Source: Ga0077560 sp046330435
Lineage (GTDB): Bacteria > Actinomycetota > Thermoleophilia > Miltoncostaeales > Miltoncostaeaceae
Length of the DNA stretch: 64,000 nt
Assembly (NCBI GenBank): GCA_046330435.1
Contig: JAXLST010000014.1
Location: 1 to 64,000 of the forward strand
Reading direction: 5' to 3'
Made by a program: the position numbers and the translations under genes. Positions 1 through 8,074 of this stretch are shown here, piece by piece. The notes beneath the pieces were generated by a model, which was given only the letters and a program-made list of their open reading frames with translations, was not told where the DNA came from and made no database searches. Within the stretch, counting starts at the first letter, position 1. Each line of letters starts with the position of its first letter.

Positions 1-36
1 GAACCTTCCGGGCCGGCAATCGTTTGGCGCTTGGCG
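1..36 (+). repeat. Partial copy of the local interspersed repeat
   Basis: The first ~36 bases (GAACCTTCCGGGCCGGCAAT, then CGTTTGGCGC) closely match the left end of the inverted repeat that starts at 81 (GAACCGTTCCGGCCCGGCAG, then TCGTTTGGCGC). It is therefore a third copy of the same intergenic repeat, cut by the window edge or truncated. No coding signal is seen here. Confidence 0.6.
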
Positions 37-80
37 TGATCCGGGCGCTCAGTGATTCGGAACTGTTGTCGCGCCGGTTT

Positions 81-582
81 TTCAGAACCGTTCCGGCCCG
101 GCAGTCGTTTGGCGCTGATGGCCCACGGGGGGTTTGGCCCCTGGAACCGCGCCTTGCGGCTGCCCGGCATCAGCTTTCAGGTCGCCATCCATGGCTCCCG
201 GCATCTCATCCTCGCCGTCCGCATTTTCTTGTGGTGCGCCTTGCCGGGGCTGGCGTCCACACGGGTACTGAGAGTCGATTCCCGGTGCGCCCACGACTCG
301 TGATCGAGGGTGAAATCCGCCCATCCATGGGCGGAGGACATGCAGTCAATTGGCGCGCACGGACGTCAGCGAGTCGATGCGCAGGAGACGGCTATCAGTA
401 CCCGTGCGGAAGCCTGGCAGGTGATCCGCAGAGCAAGAGCGTGTGGATGGCGAGGGTCGGGATCCGGGAGCCATGGACGGCGACCTCAAATTGGATCCGG
501 GCAGCCGTAAGGCGCGGTTCCAGGCGGCAAACCCCCCGAACGCAGCTCAGCGCCAAACGACTGCCGGGCCGGGCGGTTCTGA
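81..582. repeat. Very large imperfect inverted repeat (about 180-bp arms)
   Basis: Bases from 81 to about 265 match the reverse complement of about 395-582 along almost their whole length. Both arms share CCGGCCCGGCAGTCGTTTGG, CTGGAACCGCGCCTT, GTCCATGGCTCCCGG-type blocks and CACGGGTACTGA. A perfect 8-bp inner hairpin (CCGCCCAT/ATGGGCGG, 317-334) lies close to the centre. The ORFs crossing this stretch have no recognisable protein signature and are treated as spurious. It may be two inverted copies of an interspersed element, or one element able to fold into a ~500-nt hairpin. From 583 to 858 nothing further was recognised apart from a small stem-loop at 589-606. Confidence 0.75.
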
Positions 583-858
583 AAAGCCCGCGAGAAGCAG
601 CTCGCGGTTACGGCGTGGGCGCGCCATCCGCGCCGGCCTGGCCGAGGAGTAGCCGGCGATTCAGGAACGCCCCGGGCGCGCCGATGGGGCGGCGTGCGGT
701 GCCGTCCGGGTCCGCGCAGCGGACGGTCGTCCGCATTACGAATGTCACGTTCGGCACGAGTCGAAGGTACGTCGTCCATGAGGGCGAACCTGAAACCGCC
801 CGAACGGATGGGGTCCCGCCCCTTCGTCGTCCCCGAAACCAGAGATACGGTGCCCCAC

Positions 859-1938
859 ATGCGACCCACACGCACTGCAGGGTGGGCGGCGATCGCCGCG
901 GCCATCCTCACCGTCACGGCTGCCCAGGCGGTGGCCCAGGAACCCGTCGCCACGACGCCGGTCACGGCGGCGACGGAGCACGTCCACACCGCCACCGTGC
1001 TCGGCACGAACGGCGACGGCACCCTCTCGGTGCGGCTCGACAACAGGAAGACCACCGTCCGGCTGCTGGGCGTCGGGGACCCCGGGGCGGACGCCGGCGG
1101 GCGGGCACAGTGCCTGCGCCAGGCGGAGGACGGGTACCTCGCGGCGCGCCTGCCGCGCGGCATGAAGGTGACCCTGGTGACCGGCGAGACCGAGCGGGAC
1201 GCCAAGAAGCGCCTCGTCGCGTGGGCGTACCGCCCGGGCAACGACGGCGCCAACTCGGTGAACCGCGCGATCGTGCAGGCGGGCTTCGCGCCGGTGTCGG
1301 ACAACGGCGGGTCGCTGCGCTACTCGGCGGAGCTCGCGGCGGCGGAAGCGGCCGCCCGCCAGGCCCGGTCGGGCCGGTGGGGCGCCCTGTGCAACCTCGC
1401 GACGATCTCCGGGATCCAGCGCCGCCTCATCGAGCTGGGGTACCTGCCGTCCGGCGCGGTGAACGGGCAGCTGGACTACCGCACCCAGCAGGCCGTGATG
1501 GCCTTCCAGGGGTGGAACGGGCTGCCGCGCGTCGGCACGGTGGACGACGCCACCAAGAAGCGCCTGGGCGGTGCGGCGCGGCCGGTGCCGTCCGCGGGGT
1601 CGAAGAAGGGCAAGCGCCTCGAGGTCCACATCGACAAGCAGGTGCTGCTGCTCATCCAGGACGGCAAGGTGGTCCGCGCCATCCACGTGTCCACCGGGGC
1701 GGGCGGCCGCACGCCGCGCGGCCGGTTCAGCGTGATCCGGCGGGAGCGGTACTCCTGGTCGCGGGCGTTCAGCGTGACCCTGCCGTACGCGCAGTACTTC
1801 TACGCCGGGTTCGCGTTCCACGAGTACCCGAGCGTGCCGGGCTACGCCGCCTCCCACGGCTGCGTGCGCCTGCCGTACCCGGAGGCCCCGGTGGTGTGGG
1901 ACTTCGCCACCTACGGCACGCCGGTGACGATCGCCTGA
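859..1938 (+). CDS. Secreted SNase-like / peptidoglycan-binding / L,D-transpeptidase fusion
   Basis: A 359-residue exported protein with three modules. Residues 1-27 form a signal peptide (AAIAAAILTVTAAQAVA). Residues ~42-178 resemble a staphylococcal-nuclease fold (VRLLGV at 67-72, KKRLVAWAY at 116-124). Residues ~182-236 are a PG_binding_1 repeat. Residues ~253-358 are a YkuD L,D-transpeptidase domain with His321 and the catalytic SHGCVR motif (332-337, Cys335). It should form or edit 3-3 cross-links in cell-wall peptidoglycan. The nuclease-like module keeps the arginines equivalent to R35 and R87 but has glycine where the catalytic Asp and Glu normally sit (GVGDPG, 71-76), so it is probably non-catalytic. 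ATG 859 is chosen because the signal peptide begins there. Confidence 0.85.
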   Translation: MRPTRTAGWAAIAAAILTVTAAQAVAQEPVATTPVTAATEHVHTATVLGTNGDGTLSVRLDNRKTTVRLLGVGDPGADAGGRAQCLRQAEDGYLAARLPRGMKVTLVTGETERDAKKRLVAWAYRPGNDGANSVNRAIVQAGFAPVSDNGGSLRYSAELAAAEAAARQARSGRWGALCNLATISGIQRRLIELGYLPSGAVNGQLDYRTQQAVMAFQGWNGLPRVGTVDDATKKRLGGAARPVPSAGSKKGKRLEVHIDKQVLLLIQDGKVVRAIHVSTGAGGRTPRGRFSVIRRERYSWSRAFSVTLPYAQYFYAGFAFHEYPSVPGYAASHGCVRLPYPEAPVVWDFATYGTPVTIA

Positions 1939-1981
1939 TGACGGGCGGGCGGCGGGCACCGGCCCGCCGCCCCCGCAACAC

Positions 1982-3292
1982 CTAGGAGAGGCGCTCCATC
2001 CGGAGCAGGACCACCGGGCGGAAGTTGCTCTCCAGCGCCTCGATCTTCGCGATCGCCGCGCGGATGGACCGCTCGGTCGTGCGGTGGGTGAGCAGGACGA
2101 TGTCGGCCTGCGCCTCCTCCTCGCCGGGCTCCTGCTGCAGCGCCGCGTCGATGGAGACGTCCTCGTCGGCGAGGATCCGGGTGACGTCGGCGAGCACGCC
2201 CGGGCGGTCGGCGAGCCGCATGCGCAGGTAGTACCAGGACTTGACGTCCTCGATGGGCAGCACCGGGATGTCGCTCATCCGGTCCGGCTGGAACGCCAGG
2301 TGCGGGACCCGCTGGTTCGGGTCGGCGGTGATGAGGCGCGCCACGTCGACGAGGTCCGCGATCACGGCGGACGCGGTCGGCTGCGACCCCGCCCCGGCGC
2401 CGTAGTACAGGGTGGGACCCACCGCGTCGCCCTGCACCAGCACGGCGTTCATCACGCCCTCGACGTTGGCGATCAGGCGGCTGCCCGGCACCAGGCAGGG
2501 GTGCACGCGCAGCTCCACCCCGTCGGTGCGGCGGCGGGTGATGCCCAGCAGCTTGAGGCGGTAGCCCAGGCGCTCGGCGTAGCGGATGTCGGTCTGCTCG
2601 ACGCCGGTGACGCCCTCCACGTGGGCGTCGTCGAACCGCACGGGGATGCCCCAGGCGATGGACGCCATGAGCGTGAGCTTGTGGGCGGCGTCGATCCCCT
2701 CTATGTCGAACGTGGGGTCGGCCTCGGCGTACCCGTTGGCCTGGGCGTCGGCGAGGGCGGCCGCGAAGTCCACGCCCTTGTCGCGCATCTCCGAGAGGAT
2801 GAAGTTGGTGGTGCCGTTGATGATCCCGGCGATCCACTCGATGCGGTTCGCGACGAGGCCCTCGCGCAGGGCCTTGATGATGGGGATGCCGCCGCCGACG
2901 GCCGCCTCGAACGCCACCACCACGCCCTTCTCGTGGGCGGCGGCGAAGATCTCGTTGCCGTGGGTGGCGAGCAGCGCCTTGTTGGCGGTCACCACGTGCT
3001 TGCCGTGCTCGATGGCGTCCAGCACCAGGGTGCGGGCGATGCCGTAGCCGCCGATGAGCTCGATGACGATGTCGATGTCGGGGTCGCGGGTCACCGAGTA
3101 CGCGTCGTCGGTGATGTCCGGCGTCCCGCCGGTCACCCTGCGCGCCAGGTCGGTGTCCAGGTCGGCGACACGGGTGATCACCAGGGGCCGGCCGACCCGG
3201 CGCGTGATCTCCTCGGCGTTGCGGGTGAGCACCTCGTAGGTGCCGCCCCCGACGGTGCCGATCCCCAGCAGGCCGATGCGAATGGGCGTCAT
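1982..3292 (-). CDS. hom: Homoserine dehydrogenase
   Basis: A 436-residue NAD(P)-dependent enzyme converting aspartate semialdehyde to homoserine on the route to threonine, methionine and isoleucine. It shows the N-terminal nucleotide-binding motif GIGTVGGG, the substrate-domain signature EADPTFDIEGIDAAHK with its lysine, NGTTNFIL, and a C-terminal ACT domain (ADRPGVLADVTRILADEDVS) that usually gives threonine feedback control. The length fits the family's monofunctional form. ATG 3292 (MTPIRIGLLG) is preferred over the upstream in-frame codon at 3331 because the Rossmann strand starts at once. It converges on the transpeptidase gene, and the DUF445 gene lies just upstream on the same strand. 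Confidence 0.95.
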   Translation of the reverse strand: MTPIRIGLLGIGTVGGGTYEVLTRNAEEITRRVGRPLVITRVADLDTDLARRVTGGTPDITDDAYSVTRDPDIDIVIELIGGYGIARTLVLDAIEHGKHVVTANKALLATHGNEIFAAAHEKGVVVAFEAAVGGGIPIIKALREGLVANRIEWIAGIINGTTNFILSEMRDKGVDFAAALADAQANGYAEADPTFDIEGIDAAHKLTLMASIAWGIPVRFDDAHVEGVTGVEQTDIRYAERLGYRLKLLGITRRRTDGVELRVHPCLVPGSRLIANVEGVMNAVLVQGDAVGPTLYYGAGAGSQPTASAVIADLVDVARLITADPNQRVPHLAFQPDRMSDIPVLPIEDVKSWYYLRMRLADRPGVLADVTRILADEDVSIDAALQQEPGEEEAQADIVLLTHRTTERSIRAAIAKIEALESNFRPVVLLRMERLS

Positions 3293-3362
3293 GCGGTTCC
3301 GTCTCGTCGTCGCGATCGCAGTGCGGCGCAACGGTACCAGCGCGCGGCGGGCGCCCCGCGCG

Positions 3363-4670
3363 TCAGTTGAACAGCACGGTGAGGGTGTGGATGACGATGC
3401 CCGCCAGGCCGCCCACCACGGTGCCGTTCACGCGGATGAACTGCAGGTCGCGGCCCACGTGCAGCTCGATGCGCCGGGCGGCGTCGGTGGCGTCCCACCG
3501 CTCCACGGTGTCGGAGATCACGCTGCTCACCTCGTGCCCGTAGGTGCGCACCAGGAAGCCCGACATGTCCTGCACGCGCGTGTCGACGCGGGCCCGCAGG
3601 GCCTCGTCGTCGGCGAGCCGCTCGCCGAAGCCCACCAGGCCGTCCACGACGCGCTGGCGCAGGTCGCTGCCGGGGTCCTCGGTGGCGTGGATGAGCACCT
3701 CGCGGGCGTGGCTCCACACGTCGGTGAGGGCCGCGCGGGTGTCGGGGTGGCTCAGCAGCCGGCGGACGATGCGGTCGGCGCGGCGCATGGTGTGCGGGTC
3801 GGACTGCAGGTCCTCCGCGAGGCGGGCGAGCATGTCGTCGATGCCCTGGCGCACCTGGTGGGAGGGGTTCGAGCGGATGTCCTCCGCGAACTCCAGGATC
3901 TCCCCGTAGACGCGCTCGGCGATGCGCTCGTTCACCCACCGCGGGGTCCACGACGGGGCGCGCTCCAGGACGATGTCGAGCACCGCCCGGTCGTTGTCGG
4001 TGAGCCACCGGTGCAGGTGCTCGAAGCCCATGTCCACGATGCGGTGGTGGGCGCCGTCCTCCACCAGTCGCCGCAGCAGCCGGCCGGCGGGCGGGCTCCA
4101 CGGCCGCTGGGCCAGGGGCTTGAGGATCGCGTGCTCGAGGATGAGCGTGGCATCGTCGTCGCGCAGGCCGCGCAGGGCGTGGGACATCGCCCGGGAGATC
4201 TCGGCGCTCACCCGCTCCGCGTTCTGACGGCGCGACAGCCACGTGCCGAGGCGGCGGCCCACGTCGGCCCGCCCCACCTTCTCGCGCACCACGTCCTCGG
4301 CCAGGAAGTTCTGCGCCACGAACTCCTGCAGGCTGCGGCCCAGGGCGTCCTTGCGGGTGGGGATGATCGCGGTGTGCGGCACCGGGATCCCCAGCGGGTG
4401 CCGGAACAGGGCGGTCACCGCGAACCAATCCGCGAGGGCGCCGACCATGGCGGCCTCGGCGCCCGCGTTCACGAAGCCGAGCCAGCCGTCGCGTCCCGTG
4501 GTGGCCGCGTAGACGACCGCCGCCAGCACCAGCAGGCCGGTGGCGAACAGCTTCATGCGCCGCAGGTTCTCGCGGCGCCGCTCGTCCGCCTCCGTGTCGC
4601 CCAGGCGCGGGGCCGCGGCGGGCGCGGGGTCCTCGGGCGGTGCCGCGGGGGGTGAGGTGCCGGCGCCCAT
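3363..4670 (-). CDS. DUF445 family membrane-associated protein
   Basis: 435 residues matching the DUF445 (YheB/YjiN-like) family of unknown function. A Pro/Ala-rich N terminus is followed by a membrane segment (LFATGLLVLAAVVYAAT) and the family block ADWFAVTALFRHPLGIPVPH then TAIIPTRKD. A long helical region carries repeated short segments, and a C-terminal hydrophobic segment follows (VVGGLAGIVIHTLTVLF). The two end anchors suggest a cytoplasmic-side helical domain held at the membrane. No catalytic motif is visible. It is about 70 bp upstream of hom on the same strand, but nothing ties their functions together. Confidence 0.85.
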   Translation of the reverse strand: MGAGTSPPAAPPEDPAPAAAPRLGDTEADERRRENLRRMKLFATGLLVLAAVVYAATTGRDGWLGFVNAGAEAAMVGALADWFAVTALFRHPLGIPVPHTAIIPTRKDALGRSLQEFVAQNFLAEDVVREKVGRADVGRRLGTWLSRRQNAERVSAEISRAMSHALRGLRDDDATLILEHAILKPLAQRPWSPPAGRLLRRLVEDGAHHRIVDMGFEHLHRWLTDNDRAVLDIVLERAPSWTPRWVNERIAERVYGEILEFAEDIRSNPSHQVRQGIDDMLARLAEDLQSDPHTMRRADRIVRRLLSHPDTRAALTDVWSHAREVLIHATEDPGSDLRQRVVDGLVGFGERLADDEALRARVDTRVQDMSGFLVRTYGHEVSSVISDTVERWDATDAARRIELHVGRDLQFIRVNGTVVGGLAGIVIHTLTVLFN

Positions 4671-4719
4671 CGTCCCGATCCTAGTCCCGCCGCCCCCGGA
4701 GCGGGCCTACCCTCCGTGC

Positions 4720-5088
4720 ATGGACCGCTCCCCCAAGTCCTGCGCGAGCTGCGGCCGGGCCATCGAGTGGCGCGCGAGGTGGGCGCGCGACTGGGACGCC
4801 GTGCGGTACTGCTCGGACCGCTGCCGCAGGGAACGGCCGGGCCCCGTGGACCGCGCGCTGGAGGAGGCGATCACCGGGCTGCTGGCCACCCGGGCCCGCG
4901 ACGCGTCGATCTGCCCCAGCGAGGCGGCGCGGGCGGTGGGCGGCGACGACTGGCGGCCGCTCATGGAACGGGCCCGCCGCGCGGCGCGGCGCCTGGTGGC
5001 CGCCGGGGAGGTGGAGATCTGCCAGCGGGGCCGGGTGGTGGACCCCTCCACGGCCCGCGGGCCCATCCGGGTGCGCCGGGCGCACTGA
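4720..5088 (+). CDS. DUF2256/DUF3253 zinc-ribbon protein
   Basis: A 122-residue soluble protein. Its N terminus has the DUF2256 zinc-ribbon pattern CASCGRAIEWR, Trp-rich spacer, then YCSDRCRRER, giving four cysteines for one zinc. The rest resembles DUF3253, a small winged-helix-like domain (EEAITGLLATRARDASICPS, then EAARAVGGDDWRPLMERAR). Nucleic-acid binding is likely by fold but unproven. ATG 4720 is chosen because it begins directly before the zinc ribbon, and the longer frame upstream is just the antisense of the DUF445 gene. It is divergent from that gene. Confidence 0.8.
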   Translation: MDRSPKSCASCGRAIEWRARWARDWDAVRYCSDRCRRERPGPVDRALEEAITGLLATRARDASICPSEAARAVGGDDWRPLMERARRAARRLVAAGEVEICQRGRVVDPSTARGPIRVRRAH

Positions 5089-5135
5089 CCGCCGGTCCAG
5101 GTGAGTCCCGGGCCGGGGCCGGGTACCGCCCGCCC

Positions 5136-6086
5136 ATGCCCGATGACACCCCCCGCGCCGTGTGCGTGTTCGCGCCGGTCACCCTCCTCACCGTCACCAT
5201 CGAGTCCGGACCGGACGGGGAGGAGGAGCTGCACGTCCATCCCGGCGGCCAGGGCGTGTGGGTGGCGCGCATGGTGCGCGTCCTCGGGGGGCGCCCCGTG
5301 CTGTGCACGCCCGTTGGCGGCGAGACCGGCGGGGTGCTCGAGCACCTGCTCGCGCAGGAGGGCATCGAGACCCGGGCCGTCCCGGTGGACCGGCAGACCG
5401 CCGCGCTCATCCAGGACCGGCGCGGCGGCGAGCGGGAGGACCTGTGGATGGGCCGCAGCCCGGCGCTCGGCAGGCATGCGCTCGACGAGCTGTACTCGCA
5501 CGTGCTCGCGGACGCGCTGGAGGCGGGTGTTTGCGTCATCACGGGCACGCACCTGCAGGAGCACGTGATCCCGGATGATGTGTTCCGACGGCTCGCCGGG
5601 GACCTGCGCTCCGCGGGGGCGCGGGTGATCGTGGACCTGTCGGAGGGCCCGCTGCGCGCGGTGCTGGACGCCGGGGTGCACCTGGTGAAGGTGAGCGACG
5701 CCGAGCTGGTCTCGGACGGGTGGGCGGCTTCGGACGCCCGGGACGACGTGGTGCGGGGCGTCGAGCGGCTGCTGGCCGCCGGCGCCGAGCAGGTCGTGGT
5801 GTCCCGTGCCGCGGAGGGGTCGTTGGCGGCGACGTCCGACGGCCGGTGGCTGGTCGAGCCGCCGCGGCTGGACGCCGTCGACACCCGGGGCGCCGGTGAC
5901 TCGATGACGGCGGCGCTCGCGCTCGCCACCGCCGAGGGGTCGGGGTGGAAGGAGATGCTGCGGGTCTCGGCGGCCGCCGGGACGGTCAACGTGACCCGCC
6001 ATGGCTCGGGCAGCGGCAGGCGGGAGGCCGTCCTGCAGCTGGCGGAGCGCACGACGGTGACCGCGCTGCGGGAGCCGGCGGCATGA
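5136..6086 (+). CDS. PfkB-family carbohydrate kinase
   Basis: 316 residues with the ribokinase/1-phosphofructokinase fold. A glycine-rich sugar-binding region (HPGGQGVWVARMVRVLGG) precedes the C-terminal PfkB signature DTRGAGDSMTAALALA, whose aspartate is the catalytic base. It should phosphorylate a sugar or sugar phosphate using ATP. The substrate cannot be told: the N-terminal part fits 1-phosphofructokinase/tagatose-6-phosphate kinases as well as other sugar kinases. Its stop overlaps the surE start (ATGA, 6083-6086), so the two are probably co-translated. That would link a sugar kinase with a phosphatase acting on nucleotides or sugar phosphates. Confidence 0.85.
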   Translation: MPDDTPRAVCVFAPVTLLTVTIESGPDGEEELHVHPGGQGVWVARMVRVLGGRPVLCTPVGGETGGVLEHLLAQEGIETRAVPVDRQTAALIQDRRGGEREDLWMGRSPALGRHALDELYSHVLADALEAGVCVITGTHLQEHVIPDDVFRRLAGDLRSAGARVIVDLSEGPLRAVLDAGVHLVKVSDAELVSDGWAASDARDDVVRGVERLLAAGAEQVVVSRAAEGSLAATSDGRWLVEPPRLDAVDTRGAGDSMTAALALATAEGSGWKEMLRVSAAAGTVNVTRHGSGSGRREAVLQLAERTTVTALREPAA

Positions 6087-6868
6087 GGGTGGTGGTCACC
6101 AACGACGACGGGGTGACGTCGCCGGGCATCCACGCCCTCGCGGCGATGCTGCGCGGCATGGGGCACGAGGTCACGGTGGTGGCGCCCGCCGCGGACCTCT
6201 CGGGCGCCGCGGCGGCGATCGGCCGCATCACCCTGGGTGAGCGGCTGGCGATGGAGCCGCACCCCCTGCCGGGGGACGCGGCCGGGATCCCGGCGTTCGC
6301 GCTGGACGGGCCGCCCGGCCTGGCGGTGCTGGTCGCATGCCAGGGCGGTGTCGGGGACCCGCCGGATCTGGTGGTGTCGGGCATCAACGCGGGCCCGAAC
6401 ACCGGCCATTCGATCCTGCATTCCGGCACGGTCGGTGCCGCGCTCACGGCCGCGAGCTTCGGGGTGTCGGCGATCGCCGTGTCCGCGGAGGTCGCCGACC
6501 CGACCCCGTGGCACCTGGCGGATGCGCACCTGGCGCTGGCGGTGGACGTGATTCGCACCGCCCCGGCGGCGACGGTCTTCAACCTGAACGTGCCGGCCCG
6601 GCCGGCGCGGGGCCTGCGATGGGCCGCCCTGGACCGGTTCGGCACGGTGCGGGTGGCGGTCGCCGAGCGCGCGGACACCTGGGTGCAGATGGAGTTCCGC
6701 GCACCCGAGGAACCGCGCCCCGGCTCCGACACGGCCCTGCTCGCCGAGGGCTACGCCACCATCACCGCGATCCGGGGCATCGGCGAGGTCCCGCCCCACG
6801 GCGGCGGGGAGGGCCCGGGCCCGCACCCCGAGGGCCGGCTCACCGAGGTGCCGGCCGACGGGGACTGA
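6083..6868 (+). CDS. surE: 5'/3'-nucleotidase SurE
   Basis: 261 residues of the SurE phosphatase family, which removes phosphate from nucleoside 5'- and 3'-monophosphates using a divalent metal. The metal-binding NDDG motif is at residues 7-10 (VVVTNDDGVTSPGI), followed by the loop DLSGAAAAIGR, the core VVSGINAGPNTGHSILHSGT (Asn ligand) and FNLNVP near the C-terminal third. The C-terminal tail is Gly/Pro-rich and probably disordered. The start codon overlaps the PfkB kinase stop, indicating translational coupling. Confidence 0.92.
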   Translation: MRVVVTNDDGVTSPGIHALAAMLRGMGHEVTVVAPAADLSGAAAAIGRITLGERLAMEPHPLPGDAAGIPAFALDGPPGLAVLVACQGGVGDPPDLVVSGINAGPNTGHSILHSGTVGAALTAASFGVSAIAVSAEVADPTPWHLADAHLALAVDVIRTAPAATVFNLNVPARPARGLRWAALDRFGTVRVAVAERADTWVQMEFRAPEEPRPGSDTALLAEGYATITAIRGIGEVPPHGGGEGPGPHPEGRLTEVPADGD

Positions 6869-6871
6869 GGG

Positions 6872-7990
6872 TCACGGCAGCCGGCGCAGGCCCGCCAGGA
6901 TGTCGGCGTTGCGGCGCCCGGTGGCCGCGGCCAGCGACGGGTCGGCGGCGGCGGTCATGTTGGTGAGGTTCACCGCCTCCATCCCCGCCTCCCGGAACGG
7001 GCGGAGCCGGTCGACGACGTCGTCCGGGGTGCCCCACATGTAGTACTCGCGCAGCACGCCGTCCGGCACGGCGCGGGCGGCGGCGACCGCCGCGTCGCGG
7101 CCCACCCGGGTCGGCACGAAGTCCAGCAGCCCCCAGCGGCTGGCCAGCGGGTGCTCCGCCCCGTGCCGCTCGTACAGCGACGCGGGCGCCGTGAGCGCGA
7201 CGAACCGCAGGGCCAGGGAGTCCAGCAGCGCCTCCGCGCGATCGCGGTCCTCGTCGCAGACGATCCACGCGTACAGGCCGGCGGCCACCGCGTCCTCCGG
7301 GCGGCCGGCGGCGACGGACCCGGCCCGCAGGTCGGCGAGCAGGCGGGCGTACTCGGCGGGGTCGGTGAGGATCGGCATCCAGCCGTCGGCGAGGCGGGCG
7401 GCGGCGCCCAGCACGCGCGGGCGGTGGGCCGGCATCCACAGCTCCGGGCGGCCGCCGTCGTGCCCCGCCACGCCGAGGATCGCATCGTCCAGGCGGAAGA
7501 ACTCCCCCGCGTACGACACCGGCTCGTGGGTGCTCCACAGCAGGCGGATCACCTCGGCCGCCTCGATGAGCCGGGATGCGGTGCGGTCGTACGGCAGGCC
7601 GTACGGCACGATGTTCTCCGCCTCGCCCACCCCCAGTCCGAGCCGGGCCCGGCCATGGCTCAGCAGGTCGATGGTGGCGTAGGTCTGGGCCAGCACGGCC
7701 GGGTGCCGGCGGATCGCATCGGTCACGCAGACGCCCAGCTGCACCCGGCCGGTGGTCGCCGCCACGGCCCCCATGAGCGGGGCCGGGTCCAGGAAGGTGT
7801 GGGGCGTGGGATCCGTGGCCGACTGCGGGAACAGGTCCGGCGTCCACACCGACGGCGGGTACCAGTGCAGGAAGTGGTCGGCCCACCACACCGCGTCGAA
7901 CCCGGCCTCATCGGCGCCGCGGCACGCCGGCACCAGCACGTCCACGGGCGGTCGGCTGAGCCCGGACACCCCCACCTCCAGCGCGCGCAT
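6872..7990 (-). CDS. LLM-class flavin/F420-dependent oxidoreductase
   Basis: 372 residues of the bacterial luciferase-like family, (beta/alpha)8 enzymes using F420 or FMN. Visible features are the N-terminal strand (ALEVGVSGLS), ADEAGFDAVWWADHF, the conserved GRVQLGVCVTDAIRRHPAVL, and RARLGLGVGEAENIVPYGLP with the glycine-rich phosphate-binding turn. It most resembles the F420-dependent 5,10-methylenetetrahydromethanopterin-reductase-like subgroup, but the substrate is unknown. ATG 7990 is preferred over ATG 8014 because GGGAGG lies 6 nt before it. It converges tightly on surE. Confidence 0.88.
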   Translation of the reverse strand: MRALEVGVSGLSRPPVDVLVPACRGADEAGFDAVWWADHFLHWYPPSVWTPDLFPQSATDPTPHTFLDPAPLMGAVAATTGRVQLGVCVTDAIRRHPAVLAQTYATIDLLSHGRARLGLGVGEAENIVPYGLPYDRTASRLIEAAEVIRLLWSTHEPVSYAGEFFRLDDAILGVAGHDGGRPELWMPAHRPRVLGAAARLADGWMPILTDPAEYARLLADLRAGSVAAGRPEDAVAAGLYAWIVCDEDRDRAEALLDSLALRFVALTAPASLYERHGAEHPLASRWGLLDFVPTRVGRDAAVAAARAVPDGVLREYYMWGTPDDVVDRLRPFREAGMEAVNLTNMTAAADPSLAAATGRRNADILAGLRRLP

Positions 7991-8074
7991 GCGGTCCTCC
8001 CGTTCGTCGTCCATCGGGAGCCTGTCCCCGGATGGGCGCCCGGGCAACCGCCGCGCCGTCGTACGCTGCCCCCC

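Noticed and set aside
24..1985. 653-residue open frame covering the inverted repeat and the transpeptidase
   Set aside because: Its translation is Arg/Gly/Pro-rich without domains, and the transpeptidase frame in the same DNA has clear motifs. GC-rich DNA gives long chance frames.
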